From the NCBI GenBank assembly GCA_044507605.1, contig JBIQJI010000011.1, positions 55,943 through 119,942 of the forward strand: a stretch of 64,000 nucleotides of DNA, written 5' to 3'. Every line of letters starts with the position of its first letter. The first letter of the stretch is position 1. The notes under the pieces are model-generated. The model searched no databases and was not told where the DNA came from. It was given only the letters and a program-made list of their open reading frames with translations. The stretch is from Thermopolyspora sp044507605 (GTDB lineage: Bacteria > Actinomycetota > Actinomycetes > Streptosporangiales > Streptosporangiaceae). This document shows positions 16,113 to 24,767 of this stretch, one piece after another. Position numbers and translations under genes: made by a program.

Positions 16113-16838
16113 GAGAAAAGCATGTCACGCGCGGTCAAAGCGGCGGCCACCTCTGTGGTCGAGTCCGTGGCCGAGTACGTGATCTCGCGTGCCGGGCTCG
16201 CCATGGTGCGGGCTCTGGACCGGGACGTCATCGGCCAGGCCCATCATCCTCGGGGCGCGGCCGGGCGGGTGCAGGCCTGGGAGATGGCCTGGCGGCCGTC
16301 CAACCGGCGGCGCAGCCGATGGGCGGCCACGCTGCTCGACGTACGGCCCGCCGAGCGGGTCCTCGAAGTCGGCTTCGGGCCCGGCGTGGCGATCGCGGCG
16401 CTGGCCCGCGCCGGAGCCGGCCACGTGTACGGCGTCGACCATTCCGCCGTGATGGCCCGGGCGGCGTCCAGGCGCAACGCCGCCGCCATCCGGGCCGGGC
16501 GCGTCACCCTGGTCAACGCCTCCGTCGACCGGCTCCCGCCCGCTCTCGACGGCCCCTTCGACGCGATTCTCGCCGTCAACTCCCTCGGGTTCTGGCCCGA
16601 GCCCGCCGAACGGCTCGCCGACCTGCGCCGGCGGCTCGCGCCCGGCGGGCGCATCGCCATCGTGTCCCAGCCCCGCCGCCCCGGGGCCACGGCGGACACG
16701 TCCCGCAAGGCCGCCCGCGAAACCGAGGACCTGCTGCGGAACGCCGGCTTCACCCACACGAGGACCGAGACCCTGCGGCTCAGTCCCCCCGCGGTCTGCG
16801 TCCTCGCCGCCTTCCCCGGCACCGCGCCGCCCGGCTGA
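16098..16838 (+). CDS. Class I SAM-dependent methyltransferase
   Basis: A 246-residue methyltransferase. Motif I is VLEVGFGPGVAIAALAR (about residues 90-106), the acidic residue after strand 2 is in VYGVDHS, and motif IV is DAILAVNSLGFW. The substrate is not evident; the N-terminal part (ALDRDVIGQAHHPRGAAGRV) resembles phospholipid- or quinone-type methyltransferases only loosely. The start may be ATG 16098, which would be nearly leaderless from the MerR promoter, or ATG 16122. Neither has a good ribosome-binding site. It is divergent from merR and probably induced by it. Confidence 0.75.
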   Translation: MGTRHEKSMSRAVKAAATSVVESVAEYVISRAGLAMVRALDRDVIGQAHHPRGAAGRVQAWEMAWRPSNRRRSRWAATLLDVRPAERVLEVGFGPGVAIAALARAGAGHVYGVDHSAVMARAASRRNAAAIRAGRVTLVNASVDRLPPALDGPFDAILAVNSLGFWPEPAERLADLRRRLAPGGRIAIVSQPRRPGATADTSRKAARETEDLLRNAGFTHTRTETLRLSPPAVCVLAAFPGTAPPG

Positions 16839-17198
16839 TCGCGGCGCGCCGGGACCGGCCGGTGTCGAGTGTTCGCGAAACCGATCGGCCGGTCAAGGCC
16901 GGGATTTTCGATTTGTCGCCGTTGTTACGGAGTATCGGCTGGTAGCCGGCATCAAGGAATGCTTAAAGGTTTTCGATCTGTGTAAGTTTCACGGTATGGC
17001 CCGTCTCGTACGGATCCGTGGCCTGCCTTCCTGCGGGTTACGGCTGTTCTTCATGGGGTGTCGATCAGGTCTTGCCGAAAACCTTTTCTGCGAGGATGGT
17101 GAAGGGGAGGCGGTGCCTGGGGACGCCGCGCCGTGCGGGCAGCGCGCGCCCCCTGGCTCCGCCGTCGTCCGGTCGCTCCACTCGAAGGACGTGAGGTC
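16839..17198. other. Intergenic region upstream of the glycoside hydrolase
   Basis: No convincing gene. It holds the palindrome ACCGGCCGGT (16854-16863) after the methyltransferase stop; an AT-rich stretch at about 16950-17000; the word TGTGTAAGTTTCA (16979-16991), repeated upstream of the subtilase gene; and an 11-base inverted repeat, AAAGGTTTTCG (16965-16975) with CGAAAACCTTT (17076-17086). The AT-rich stretch probably contains the glycosidase promoter, giving a leader of about 200 bases. Confidence 0.5.
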
Positions 17199-20100
17199 AT
17201 GCCGACGTTCCGCCGACCCAGACGAAGGTCGTCGAGGCACCGATTGTTAGCGCTAACAACCGCGTTCGGCCTGCTGGCCGGTGTGCTGGTGGGCATGGGG
17301 CCGGCCGCGTCGGCCGCCCAGACCATCGGATATCCCACCTTCACCGGCCCGGCGATCCCGCGGCCGCCCGTGGGATACCACACCGGCAACATGCTGCAGG
17401 CCGTCTACGACGCCGAGAGCTCCGGCACCGACTTCTGGATCGACCGGCTGCTCGGCCGATCCGGCACCGACCCGTCCGACGCCGACGGCGGCGTCCTGAT
17501 GACGCGCGGCCGGGCGCTGTTCATGAAGACCCACGACCCCCGCACCCTGGGCTTCGCCGGCCACGTCGCCTACATCGAGAGCATCAGCGACCGCAGCGCG
17601 TTCACCGTCTCGGTGAGCCCGGGCACCTTCACCGAGCAGCCCGGGCAGCGCTGGCAGGGGCCCAGCCACTTCAAAAGCGTGCACACCAGCGGCAACGTCC
17701 GCATCGAGCAGACCAAGTTCATCACGCAGAACAACGTCGCCGTGGCCAACCTGGCGATCACCAACAACGGCTCGTCGAGCACCACCCTGCAGCTGCGGGT
17801 CACCTCGCCGTACGCCACCTCCGGCAGCGGCGACGAGCTCACCGGCACCGTCGGCTCCTTCAACGACCTGACCACGATCCGCCCGCGGCTGTCGGCCAAC
17901 GGCTTCTCCGTCGTCTCCGGCGGCCTGCAGCGATCGGTGAACGTCGGCGGCCACTCCACCGTCACCGTCAAGGTCGTGATGGGCTTCGTCACCGACGAGA
18001 TCCCCGAGTCGCTGACCGAGTACACCACCTACAAGGGCTACGACCCCGCCACCGCGTTCGCCACGCACGTGCGGGCGTACAACCTGTGGTGGGCGCGGAA
18101 CATCCCCTATTTCGACTCGCCCGAGCCGGCCATCACCAAGAACTACTACTACCGATGGTGGCTGATGAGGTTCAACAACCTCGACGCCAACATCCCCGGC
18201 CAGACCTACCAGTTCCCCACGTCCGTCGAGGGCGCGCTCGGCTACAACAACGCGATCGTGCTCACCCAGCCGATGCACATCGACGACCTGAAGTACCTGC
18301 GCACGCCCCTGTACGCCTACGGCGACTGGCTGTCCGTCGGGCAGGTCTCCAAGGGCGGCCGGTTCCTCGACAATCCCGGCGACCCGGCCAACTGGTCCAA
18401 CAGCTACACCCAGTACATCGGTGAGGCGGCCTGGCGCAGCTACCAGATCCACGGCGGCCAGCCGGCGATCGCCGCGAACCTCGCCAAGTACGCCGAGGGC
18501 GACGCCAAGGGCCAGCTGAGCCACTACGACCACGACGGCAACGGCCTCATCGAGTACGACTGGGGCGCCCTGACCGGCAACGACGCCGACGCCGTGTCGT
18601 TCCACTGGCGCAGCGGCAACCTCGACCGCACCGAGTCGGCGTACGTCTACAGCGGCGCCCTCGCCGCCGCGCAGGCGTACGACGTGATCGGCAACAGCGG
18701 CAAGGCGGCCGAGATGCGCGCGCTCGCCGACCGCGTCAAGAACGCCGTCGTGAACGTGCTGTGGAACCCGAGCCACAGGGTGCTGGAGCACCGGCACGTC
18801 GCCACGAACCGGCTCGACCCCTGGAAAGAGATCAACAACTTCTACCCGTACAGCGTGGGCCTGATGCCCAACACCTCGACCTACCGTGAGGCGCTGCGGC
18901 TGTTCGCCGACCCGGCCGAATACCCCGTCTTCCCCTTCTACACCGCGAACCAGAGGGACAAGGCCGCCGCGGCGGCGGCCGGCAGCCCCGGCACCAACAA
19001 CTTCTCCACCATCAACTCCACGGTGCAGTTCCGGCTGTTCTCGTCGGCGCTGCGCAACTACCCCAGCCCTTACATCACCAGCGAGGACTACAAGAAGCTG
19101 CTGTACTGGAACGCCTGGGCGCAGTACGTCGGCGGTGACACCCGCTGGCCCGACGCCAACGAGTTCTGGGCGAACTGGAACGGCTCGTCCATCACCTACC
19201 GCTCGTGGATCCACCACAACATCCTGGGCAGCGGCAACTGGACGCTGATCGAGGACGTCGCCGGGCTGCGTCCCCGCAACGACGCCAAGGTCGAGCTGTC
19301 TCCGATCGACATCGGCTGGTCGCATTTCGCCGTCAACAACATCCGCTACCGCGACGCCGACCTGTCGATCGTCTGGGACGAGCCCGGCGGCGAGGACGCG
19401 TACGCCGGGGTCCCCGAAGGCTACTCGATCTTCATCAACGGGGATCGGGTCGCGACCGTCGACCGGCTCGTGCCCTTCGTGTGGGACCCGGCGACCGGCT
19501 CGGTCTCGTTCACCGGCGACACGGCGACGGTGAACTACCACACGGCGGTCTCCGGGCTGAAGGCGCCGCAGCAGGTCGTGCTGTCGGACCCGCGCGTGGT
19601 CGACGAGCTCGCCAAGGCCGGGGTCGACCTCACCGCCGACCTGCCCGACCTGGCCAGGGGCGCCACCGTCTCGGCCTCGTCCACCGCCTCGGGCACCGGC
19701 ACGGGCGCGGCCGTCGACGGGTTCCCGATCAACGAGCCGTACTGGGGCGCCTCCTCGTCCGGCGGCCAGGCCTGGTACGAGGTGAACTTCGGCAGCGCGA
19801 AGACCCTCGACGAGATCCGGCTGTACTTCAAGGACAGCCGCCCCGCGAGCGGCACCTACCGGGCGCCGTCGTCGTACCAGGTCCAGTACCTCAAGGACGG
19901 CACCTGGACGAACGCCGCCTCCCAGGCCAAGACGCCCGCCACGCCCAAGGGCAACTACAACGTGGTCCGCTTCACGCCCATCACCGCCCAGCGGGTCCGG
20001 GTGCTGATGACCAACGCCCCCGGCGCCAGAAGCGGCCTCACCGAGATCAAGATCTACAACCGTGGCGGCACCGGTGAGCCGCCCGGCGACGATGACACCA

Positions 20101-20525
20101 ACCTGGCCCTGTCGGCCACGCCGTCCGCCTCCTACACCTCGCCCTGGGAGTCGGTGGCGGCCCTCAACGACGGCATCGACCCGCCCTCGTCGAACGACAC
20201 GGTCAACCCGCGCTGGGGCACCTGGCCCGACCGGGGCGAGCAGTGGGGCGAGCTGACCTGGTCGTCCCCGGTGTCGCTGAACGAGGCGAAGGTCTACTTC
20301 TTCGACGACGACCAGGGCATCGACATGCCGGCGTCGTGGAAGCTGCAGTACCGGGACGGCGACGAGTACGCCGACGTGCCCGGCGCAAGCGGCTATCCCA
20401 TCGTCCACGACCAGTACAACACGGTGACGTTCGACACGGTGCAGACCACGCGGCTGCGCGTCCTGCTCCAGAGCGCCCCGGACCACTCCGTCGGCCTCCT
20501 GGAGATCCAGGCGTACGGCCCGTAG
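17199..20525 (+). CDS. Secreted glycoside hydrolase with two discoidin (F5/8C) modules
   Basis: An 1108-residue exported protein. The signal peptide covers residues 1-40 (Arg-rich start, LLALTTAFGLLAGVLVG, then AASA-A). A catalytic region up to about residue 750 has the features of an (alpha/alpha)6 barrel of the MGH1/GH63-like type: repeated aromatic and acidic motifs such as YYYRWWLMRFNNLD, HDGNGLIEYDWG and SAYVYSGALAAAQAYD. Two F5/8 type C modules follow, at about 825-960 and 970-1108 (ARGATVSASSTASGTGTGAA; LALSATPSASYTSPWE), which bind sugars. The substrate is uncertain. The ATG at 17199 is chosen over the upstream frame because it begins a proper signal peptide. A LacI-type palindrome lies inside the signal-peptide codons. 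Confidence 0.82.
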   Translation: MPTFRRPRRRSSRHRLLALTTAFGLLAGVLVGMGPAASAAQTIGYPTFTGPAIPRPPVGYHTGNMLQAVYDAESSGTDFWIDRLLGRSGTDPSDADGGVLMTRGRALFMKTHDPRTLGFAGHVAYIESISDRSAFTVSVSPGTFTEQPGQRWQGPSHFKSVHTSGNVRIEQTKFITQNNVAVANLAITNNGSSSTTLQLRVTSPYATSGSGDELTGTVGSFNDLTTIRPRLSANGFSVVSGGLQRSVNVGGHSTVTVKVVMGFVTDEIPESLTEYTTYKGYDPATAFATHVRAYNLWWARNIPYFDSPEPAITKNYYYRWWLMRFNNLDANIPGQTYQFPTSVEGALGYNNAIVLTQPMHIDDLKYLRTPLYAYGDWLSVGQVSKGGRFLDNPGDPANWSNSYTQYIGEAAWRSYQIHGGQPAIAANLAKYAEGDAKGQLSHYDHDGNGLIEYDWGALTGNDADAVSFHWRSGNLDRTESAYVYSGALAAAQAYDVIGNSGKAAEMRALADRVKNAVVNVLWNPSHRVLEHRHVATNRLDPWKEINNFYPYSVGLMPNTSTYREALRLFADPAEYPVFPFYTANQRDKAAAAAAGSPGTNNFSTINSTVQFRLFSSALRNYPSPYITSEDYKKLLYWNAWAQYVGGDTRWPDANEFWANWNGSSITYRSWIHHNILGSGNWTLIEDVAGLRPRNDAKVELSPIDIGWSHFAVNNIRYRDADLSIVWDEPGGEDAYAGVPEGYSIFINGDRVATVDRLVPFVWDPATGSVSFTGDTATVNYHTAVSGLKAPQQVVLSDPRVVDELAKAGVDLTADLPDLARGATVSASSTASGTGTGAAVDGFPINEPYWGASSSGGQAWYEVNFGSAKTLDEIRLYFKDSRPASGTYRAPSSYQVQYLKDGTWTNAASQAKTPATPKGNYNVVRFTPITAQRVRVLMTNAPGARSGLTEIKIYNRGGTGEPPGDDDTNLALSATPSASYTSPWESVAALNDGIDPPSSNDTVNPRWGTWPDRGEQWGELTWSSPVSLNEAKVYFFDDDQGIDMPASWKLQYRDGDEYADVPGASGYPIVHDQYNTVTFDTVQTTRLRVLLQSAPDHSVGLLEIQAYGP
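17244..17259. promoter_or_regulatory. LacI-family operator palindrome inside the coding start
   Basis: TTGTTAGCGCTAACAA is a perfect 16-base palindrome with the central CG typical of LacI/GalR-family operators. It spans codons 16-21 of the glycosidase, within the signal peptide. A bound repressor would block elongation from the upstream promoter. No LacI gene is in this window. Confidence 0.6.
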
Positions 20526-20548
20526 CCGGACGTTCGCCTCGGTGAGCC

Positions 20549-20578
20549 GGTGGGCGGTCGCGCGGCAGGCCGCCCACC
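20549..20578. terminator. Bidirectional hairpin between convergent genes
   Basis: GGTGGGCGG (20549-20557) pairs with CCGCCCACC (20570-20578) around a 12-base loop, 24 bases after the glycosidase stop and 42 bases beyond the stop of the opposing ligase gene. No long T-run follows on either strand, as is usual in actinomycetes. Confidence 0.55.
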
Positions 20579-20619
20579 TTCACCGCCCGCCTTGCCCCTG
20601 CCGCCCGCCGGGCGGGTGA

Positions 20620-21753
20620 TCACAGGGCCCTGGCCGCGCGGCTCAGCGTGGCCTGGGCGAGCAGGCGGGCGAAACCGTCCGGGCAGGTCGATCGGTGCCA
20701 CATGGCGCGCTGCCGGCTCGCGCCCGTGCCCCGTTCGGCGAGGGCGGCCAGCAGGGCGGCGATCGTGCCGTCGTCGCGGAGATGGGCGAGCAGGCGGTCC
20801 GTCAGCCGGCGGCGGTCGGCGCGGCGGCCCGTGAACGGATCGATGCCGCCGCCGGCGTAGCCGTAGCGGGCCGCGTGGGCCAGCGCCGCCTTCACCCGCG
20901 CCTGCGGCACGACCGGCATCGGCGCCCCGCGGGCCGTCTCGGCCAGGGCGGTGGCGGCCAGGGCACGCACCAGGGCGACGACGAGGATCGTGTCGTCGAC
21001 GGTGAGGCAGGTGTCCATGACCCTGATCTCGATCGTGGGGTACCGGGGCGACAGCCGGGCGTGGAAGTAGACGCCGCGCTCGTCGATCACCTGGCCCGTC
21101 TCGACGAGCCGGCGCACCTCGGCGTCGTAGGCGGCGACGTCGGGCCACGGCTCGGGCGGCACGACCGAGGGCCAGGCCGTCCAGTGGCGGTAGCGTTCGC
21201 TGTCCCAGCGAGCGGGCCGGCCGCGCCTGATCGGCGAGTTCACGCTGACGGCCAGCAGGGTCGCGAGCCAGGGACGCAGGCGCACCAGCACCTGCAGGCC
21301 CAGGTCGCGGGACGGCATGCCGACGTGCACGTGGCAGCCGCACGTGCCGCAGTGTCCGAGCAGCCCGCCGAACCGGTCGGCCAGCATCCGGTAGCGCGGG
21401 TCGTCGCTCAGCGGCAGCGGGGCACCGGGCAGCCCCATCGGCGCGGCACCTGTGGCGACCAGCCGGCAGCCCAGCCGCGCCGCCGCCCGCGCGGCCGTGC
21501 GGCGCAGGTGCAGCAGCTCGGCGCGGGTCTGCTCCAGGGTGGTGCACACGCCCGTCGCCGCCTCCAGCTGGTAGCGCATGAACTCCGGTTTGACGCCCTT
21601 CTCGCCCGCGATCAGCGTGATGAGGTCCGGGGCCATCGGCGCGACCTGCCCGGTGGCGGCGTCCAGGAGCAGGAACTCCTCCTCCACGCCGAGGGTGAGC
21701 GACCCGGCGAGGCCGGGCGCGGTGACCAGCGTCGCGCCGGCTGTCGTGGGCAT
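20620..21753 (-). CDS. ybdK: YbdK-type carboxylate-amine ligase (glutamate-cysteine ligase family 2)
   Basis: A 377-residue ATP-dependent ligase. The ATP-grasp-like core shows LTLGVEEEFLLLD (residues 19-31), CGCHVHVGMPSRD and IEIRVMDTCLTVDDT, all diagnostic of the GCS2/YbdK family. E. coli YbdK has weak gamma-glutamylcysteine synthetase activity, and actinobacterial members are often of unknown substrate. The length is normal. GGAGGTGG precedes the ATG. It lies downstream of the deacetylase on the same strand, but hairpins in the 118-base gap suggest separate transcription. Confidence 0.85.
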   Translation of the reverse strand: MPTTAGATLVTAPGLAGSLTLGVEEEFLLLDAATGQVAPMAPDLITLIAGEKGVKPEFMRYQLEAATGVCTTLEQTRAELLHLRRTAARAAARLGCRLVATGAAPMGLPGAPLPLSDDPRYRMLADRFGGLLGHCGTCGCHVHVGMPSRDLGLQVLVRLRPWLATLLAVSVNSPIRRGRPARWDSERYRHWTAWPSVVPPEPWPDVAAYDAEVRRLVETGQVIDERGVYFHARLSPRYPTIEIRVMDTCLTVDDTILVVALVRALAATALAETARGAPMPVVPQARVKAALAHAARYGYAGGGIDPFTGRRADRRRLTDRLLAHLRDDGTIAALLAALAERGTGASRQRAMWHRSTCPDGFARLLAQATLSRAARAL

Positions 21754-21779
21754 GGTCCACCTCCTTCGCTGCCGATCAC

Positions 21780-21797
21780 CCGGGGCTCCGGCCCCGG
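21780..21797. terminator. GC hairpin downstream of the deacetylase gene
   Basis: CCGGGGC (21780-21786) and GCCCCGG (21791-21797) pair with a four-base TCCG loop. More CCCGGG-rich inverted segments follow up to about 21865. They sit 75-90 bases past the deacetylase stop on the minus strand, just upstream of the ligase start. Confidence 0.45.
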
Positions 21798-21871
21798 GTT
21801 CGGGTCAAGGACTCGGGCCCCCGGCCCGGGCACGGGGCGAAGGTGCGGGCGCCGGGCCCGCGACCGGGGGT

Positions 21872-22687
21872 TCAGGATCCGCCTACCCCGATTCCCGGGG
21901 CATGCGCGGTCCGGCGCCGGGCAACTATACGATCTACAATGTAAAGGCGGTTGGTCGTGTCACGACCGGCGGATCGGCCCGGCCCGCGCAGGCCGTGATC
22001 GCGCAGCGGGCCCACGATGAGGCCGTGCTCCCGGCAGGCGGCGACCAGGTCGGGCAGGGCGGCGAGAGCGGCCCGCCACGGGTCCGGGGCGGGGCACCGG
22101 GGAAAGTCGTGCAGGAGCAGGGTCGCGCCGCCGCGCAGGCCGGGGGCGGCCGTGGCGAGCACCGAGGCGGGCGTGGCCGTGGCCGTCCAGTCCCTGCCCC
22201 AGGCGGTCCACAGGATCGGCCGCAGGCCCAGACGCCGGGCCGCGACCAGCGCCTCCGCGCTGAGCACGCCGTACGGCGGGCGGTACCAGACCGGCGCCGC
22301 ACCGGTGACCTCGCCGACCAGCCGCACGGCGCGGCCGAGCTCGGCGGTCACCCGGCCGGGGCGGGCGCGCAGCGCGTTGACGTGCCGCCACCCGTGCACG
22401 GCGACCTCGTGACCCTCGCCGGCCATCCGGCGGCCGAGCCACGGATGCGCGGCCAGCCGCTCGCCGAGCACGAAGAAGGTTGCGCGGCAGCCGAGCCTGG
22501 CCAGCTCGTCGAGGAACAGCGGCGTCGCCCGGGGGCCCGGGCCGTCGTCGAAGGTCAGCGCGACATGGCCGGGCGCGCCCGCGCCCGCCAGGCCCGGCAG
22601 CAGACGGCGTACCGCCGGGAGCCAGGTCGCGGCCGGCCCGGCGTACGCGAGCGCCAGACCGGCGAGCCCCAGCATCAGCCTCATCAC
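21872..22687 (-). CDS. Polysaccharide deacetylase (NodB domain)
   Basis: A 271-residue CE4-type deacetylase that removes acetyl groups from chitin- or peptidoglycan-like polymers. Metal-site motif 1 is TFDDGPGP (Asp47, Asp48). Motif 2 is HGWRH (His98, His102). Motif 3 is RPPYG (136-140), and LLHDFP provides the late histidine. Residues 1-25 form a hydrophobic N terminus that is a membrane anchor or signal. The start is GTG 22687 or the ATG one codon later; GGGAAATGGGAAG lies upstream. It is divergent from a glycosyltransferase with only 27 bases between starts. The last 35 residues are an unusual Arg-rich tail in AT-richer DNA. Confidence 0.85.
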   Translation of the reverse strand: MMRLMLGLAGLALAYAGPAATWLPAVRRLLPGLAGAGAPGHVALTFDDGPGPRATPLFLDELARLGCRATFFVLGERLAAHPWLGRRMAGEGHEVAVHGWRHVNALRARPGRVTAELGRAVRLVGEVTGAAPVWYRPPYGVLSAEALVAARRLGLRPILWTAWGRDWTATATPASVLATAAPGLRGGATLLLHDFPRCPAPDPWRAALAALPDLVAACREHGLIVGPLRDHGLRGPGRSAGRDTTNRLYIVDRIVARRRTAHAPGIGVGGS

Positions 22688-22714
22688 TTCCCATTTCCCG
22701 GGAAGTCAGGGGAT

Positions 22715-23818
22715 ATGACGATGCGGTCGCGCAGGGTGCTCATCCTGACCGCGGGCATGGGCGCCGGCCACAACGGGATCGCCGCCGAGCTGGCGCGGCG
22801 GCTCACGCTGGACGGCGCGGACCCCATCGTGGTCGACGCCCTCGGCCTGCTGCCGCTGCGGCTCGGCGGGGCGCTGTGCCGGGGCTACCGGGCGATCATC
22901 CGGCACGCACCCTGGCTGTACGGCCTGCTCTACCCGATCTTCTTCGCCTCCCGGCGCGGCCCCACTCGCGCCTCGCCGCTGACCGCGCTCGTCGCGCCCC
23001 GGCTGCGCGAGCTGGTGCGGCGCAGCGAACCCGCCGTCGTCGTCTCGACGTACCACATGGCCGCCCAGGCGGCCGGGCGGCTGCGGCTGCGCGGAGAACT
23101 GGCGGTGCCGAGCGTGGTCGTCGTCACCGACTACGCCGTGAACCGGCTGTGGCTGCACCCCGGCAACGACCGGTACATCTGCGAGCACGAGACGGCGGCG
23201 CGTGAAGTCACCCGGCTGATCGGCCGCCCGGCCCGGCGGCACGCCCCGCTGATCCGCCCCGAGTTCCGCGCCGCGTGCCGCGCTACGCCGGGGCGGCCGC
23301 CGTGGGACAGCTGGGACGGCCCGCCCCGGCCGGGCCCGCGAGACCGGGCCGTGCTGGTGGTGGCGGGATCGTGGGGCACCGGGCGGATCGAGGAGACCGC
23401 CCGCGTGCTCGACCGGTCCGGCAGATACCTGCCCGTCGTGCTGTGCGGGCGCAACACCCGGCTGCGCAGGCGGCTGCGGGCCGCCGGCGTGGGCGTGGCG
23501 CTCGGCTGGCGGGACGACCTGCCGCGGCTGCTGGCCGCGGCGTACGCCGTCGTCGACAACGCCGGCGGGCTCATGTGCTCGGAGGCGTTCGCGGCCGGGG
23601 TGCCGGTGGTGTCGTACCGGCCGATCCCGGGGCATGGCCGCGACAGCGTCCGCGCCCTGGCCCGGGCCGGGCTGGTCCTGTACGCCCGCGGCCCCGGCGA
23701 ACTGCTCGCCGCCCTGGACCGTCTCGGCGGCGCCGAGCACGACCGGCTCGTCTCCCGCGCCGCCGCCCTGTTCACCGGCCCGCGCGCCGAGACCCTCCTC
23801 GACCCCGCGACCTGGTGA
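22715..23818 (+). CDS. MGDG-synthase-like glycosyltransferase (GT-B, GT28 type)
   Basis: A 367-residue glycosyltransferase. The N-terminal part (VLILTAGMGAGHNGIAAELA, then VSTYHMAAQAAG) matches the MGDG synthase N-terminal domain. The C-terminal half has the UDP-sugar end of GT28 enzymes (VVDNAGGLMCSEAFAAGVPV). It probably glycosylates a lipid such as diacylglycerol at the inner face of the membrane. The acceptor is unproven. The ATG at 22715 is chosen because homologous sequence begins there; the open frame extends much further upstream but lies antisense to the deacetylase. It ends six bases before the convergent transporter stop. Confidence 0.82.
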   Translation: MTMRSRRVLILTAGMGAGHNGIAAELARRLTLDGADPIVVDALGLLPLRLGGALCRGYRAIIRHAPWLYGLLYPIFFASRRGPTRASPLTALVAPRLRELVRRSEPAVVVSTYHMAAQAAGRLRLRGELAVPSVVVVTDYAVNRLWLHPGNDRYICEHETAAREVTRLIGRPARRHAPLIRPEFRAACRATPGRPPWDSWDGPPRPGPRDRAVLVVAGSWGTGRIEETARVLDRSGRYLPVVLCGRNTRLRRRLRAAGVGVALGWRDDLPRLLAAAYAVVDNAGGLMCSEAFAAGVPVVSYRPIPGHGRDSVRALARAGLVLYARGPGELLAALDRLGGAEHDRLVSRAAALFTGPRAETLLDPATW

Positions 23819-23824
23819 CGCCCC

Positions 23825-24715
23825 TCACAGGCCCTGCGCGGCGTGGCCCGCCCGCGACGACGTCGGGCCGAAGCCCCGGCGGGCCACCCGGGAATGCGAC
23901 ATCAGGTACGTGCCGTACAGGATGAGCCCGATGCCGGCCAGCTCGGGGACGATCCACCACTCCGTGCGGATGGACTCGCCGAACAGCGCCGCGCCGAGGG
24001 CGATACTGGCGATCGGGTCGGAGATCGTGAGGGCGGGCTGCACGGCCACCAGGGTGCCGCTCTGATAGGTGTTCTCCAGCAGGAACATGCTCAGCACCCC
24101 GGCGCCGATCATGGCGTAGAGCGGCCACGAGGTGAGCAGCGCCAGTGGCTCGGACCGCAGGATCTGCGTGCTCTCCTTGATCAGGGCGGCGGTCATCGCG
24201 AAGCCCAGCCCGGTCGCCACGCCGAGCAGGGTGCCCCGGAGCGCGGCGTGGATCAGCACCGCCGCCAGCACCACCAGCCCGATGACACCGGCGGTGATGA
24301 GGCCGACGACGATCCACCGGACGGCGCTGGGCGTGCGGGCGACGGCATTGCCGGCCCCGGCCGCGCCGAGGAAGATCGCGATGCCCGCGGTCAGCGCGAT
24401 GATCGCCCACCACGACGGCCGGTCGAGCCGCCCGTGGAACATCCAGACCCCGAGCAGCATCGTGAAGGGCAGCTCGATCACCAGGAGCGGCTGCACCAGC
24501 GCGAGCTCGCCGAACGCCAGGGCGACCGCCTGAAACAGGAACCCCCCGATGAGTCCCACCATGCCCAGCAGCCACCACTTGCGGTGCAGCAGATCCCACA
24601 TCAGCGCCAACCGGAACGCCTCCTCGGGAGGCGCGCTGCTCGCGGCGCGGCGCTGGCACACCGACGCGAACGCGTTGCAGGCGGCGGCGAGCAGGGCGAA
24701 GAGCACGGCGATCAC
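23825..24715 (-). CDS. DMT-family (EamA-like) transporter
   Basis: A 296-residue membrane protein with nine or ten hydrophobic helices in two homologous halves, typical of drug/metabolite transporters. The opening helix MIAVLFALLAAACNAFASVC and the motif ELPFTMLLGVWMF fit actinobacterial DMT proteins. The GTG start at 24715 gives the full first helix. The last 20 residues are a polar cytoplasmic tail. Substrate unknown. The 278 bases upstream contain the assembly gap, so part of its promoter region could be misplaced. Confidence 0.82.
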   Translation of the reverse strand: MIAVLFALLAAACNAFASVCQRRAASSAPPEEAFRLALMWDLLHRKWWLLGMVGLIGGFLFQAVALAFGELALVQPLLVIELPFTMLLGVWMFHGRLDRPSWWAIIALTAGIAIFLGAAGAGNAVARTPSAVRWIVVGLITAGVIGLVVLAAVLIHAALRGTLLGVATGLGFAMTAALIKESTQILRSEPLALLTSWPLYAMIGAGVLSMFLLENTYQSGTLVAVQPALTISDPIASIALGAALFGESIRTEWWIVPELAGIGLILYGTYLMSHSRVARRGFGPTSSRAGHAAQGL

Positions 24716-24767
24716 GATGGCTGGCCTTCCGGTCGGCCCGGCGGTTTCCCCGGTCGGACGCCCGGTT

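Noticed and set aside
17253..20486. 1077-residue minus-strand open frame
   Set aside because: Antisense to the glycosidase, which has a signal peptide and clear domains; the shadow product is Val/Gly/Arg-rich with no motif.
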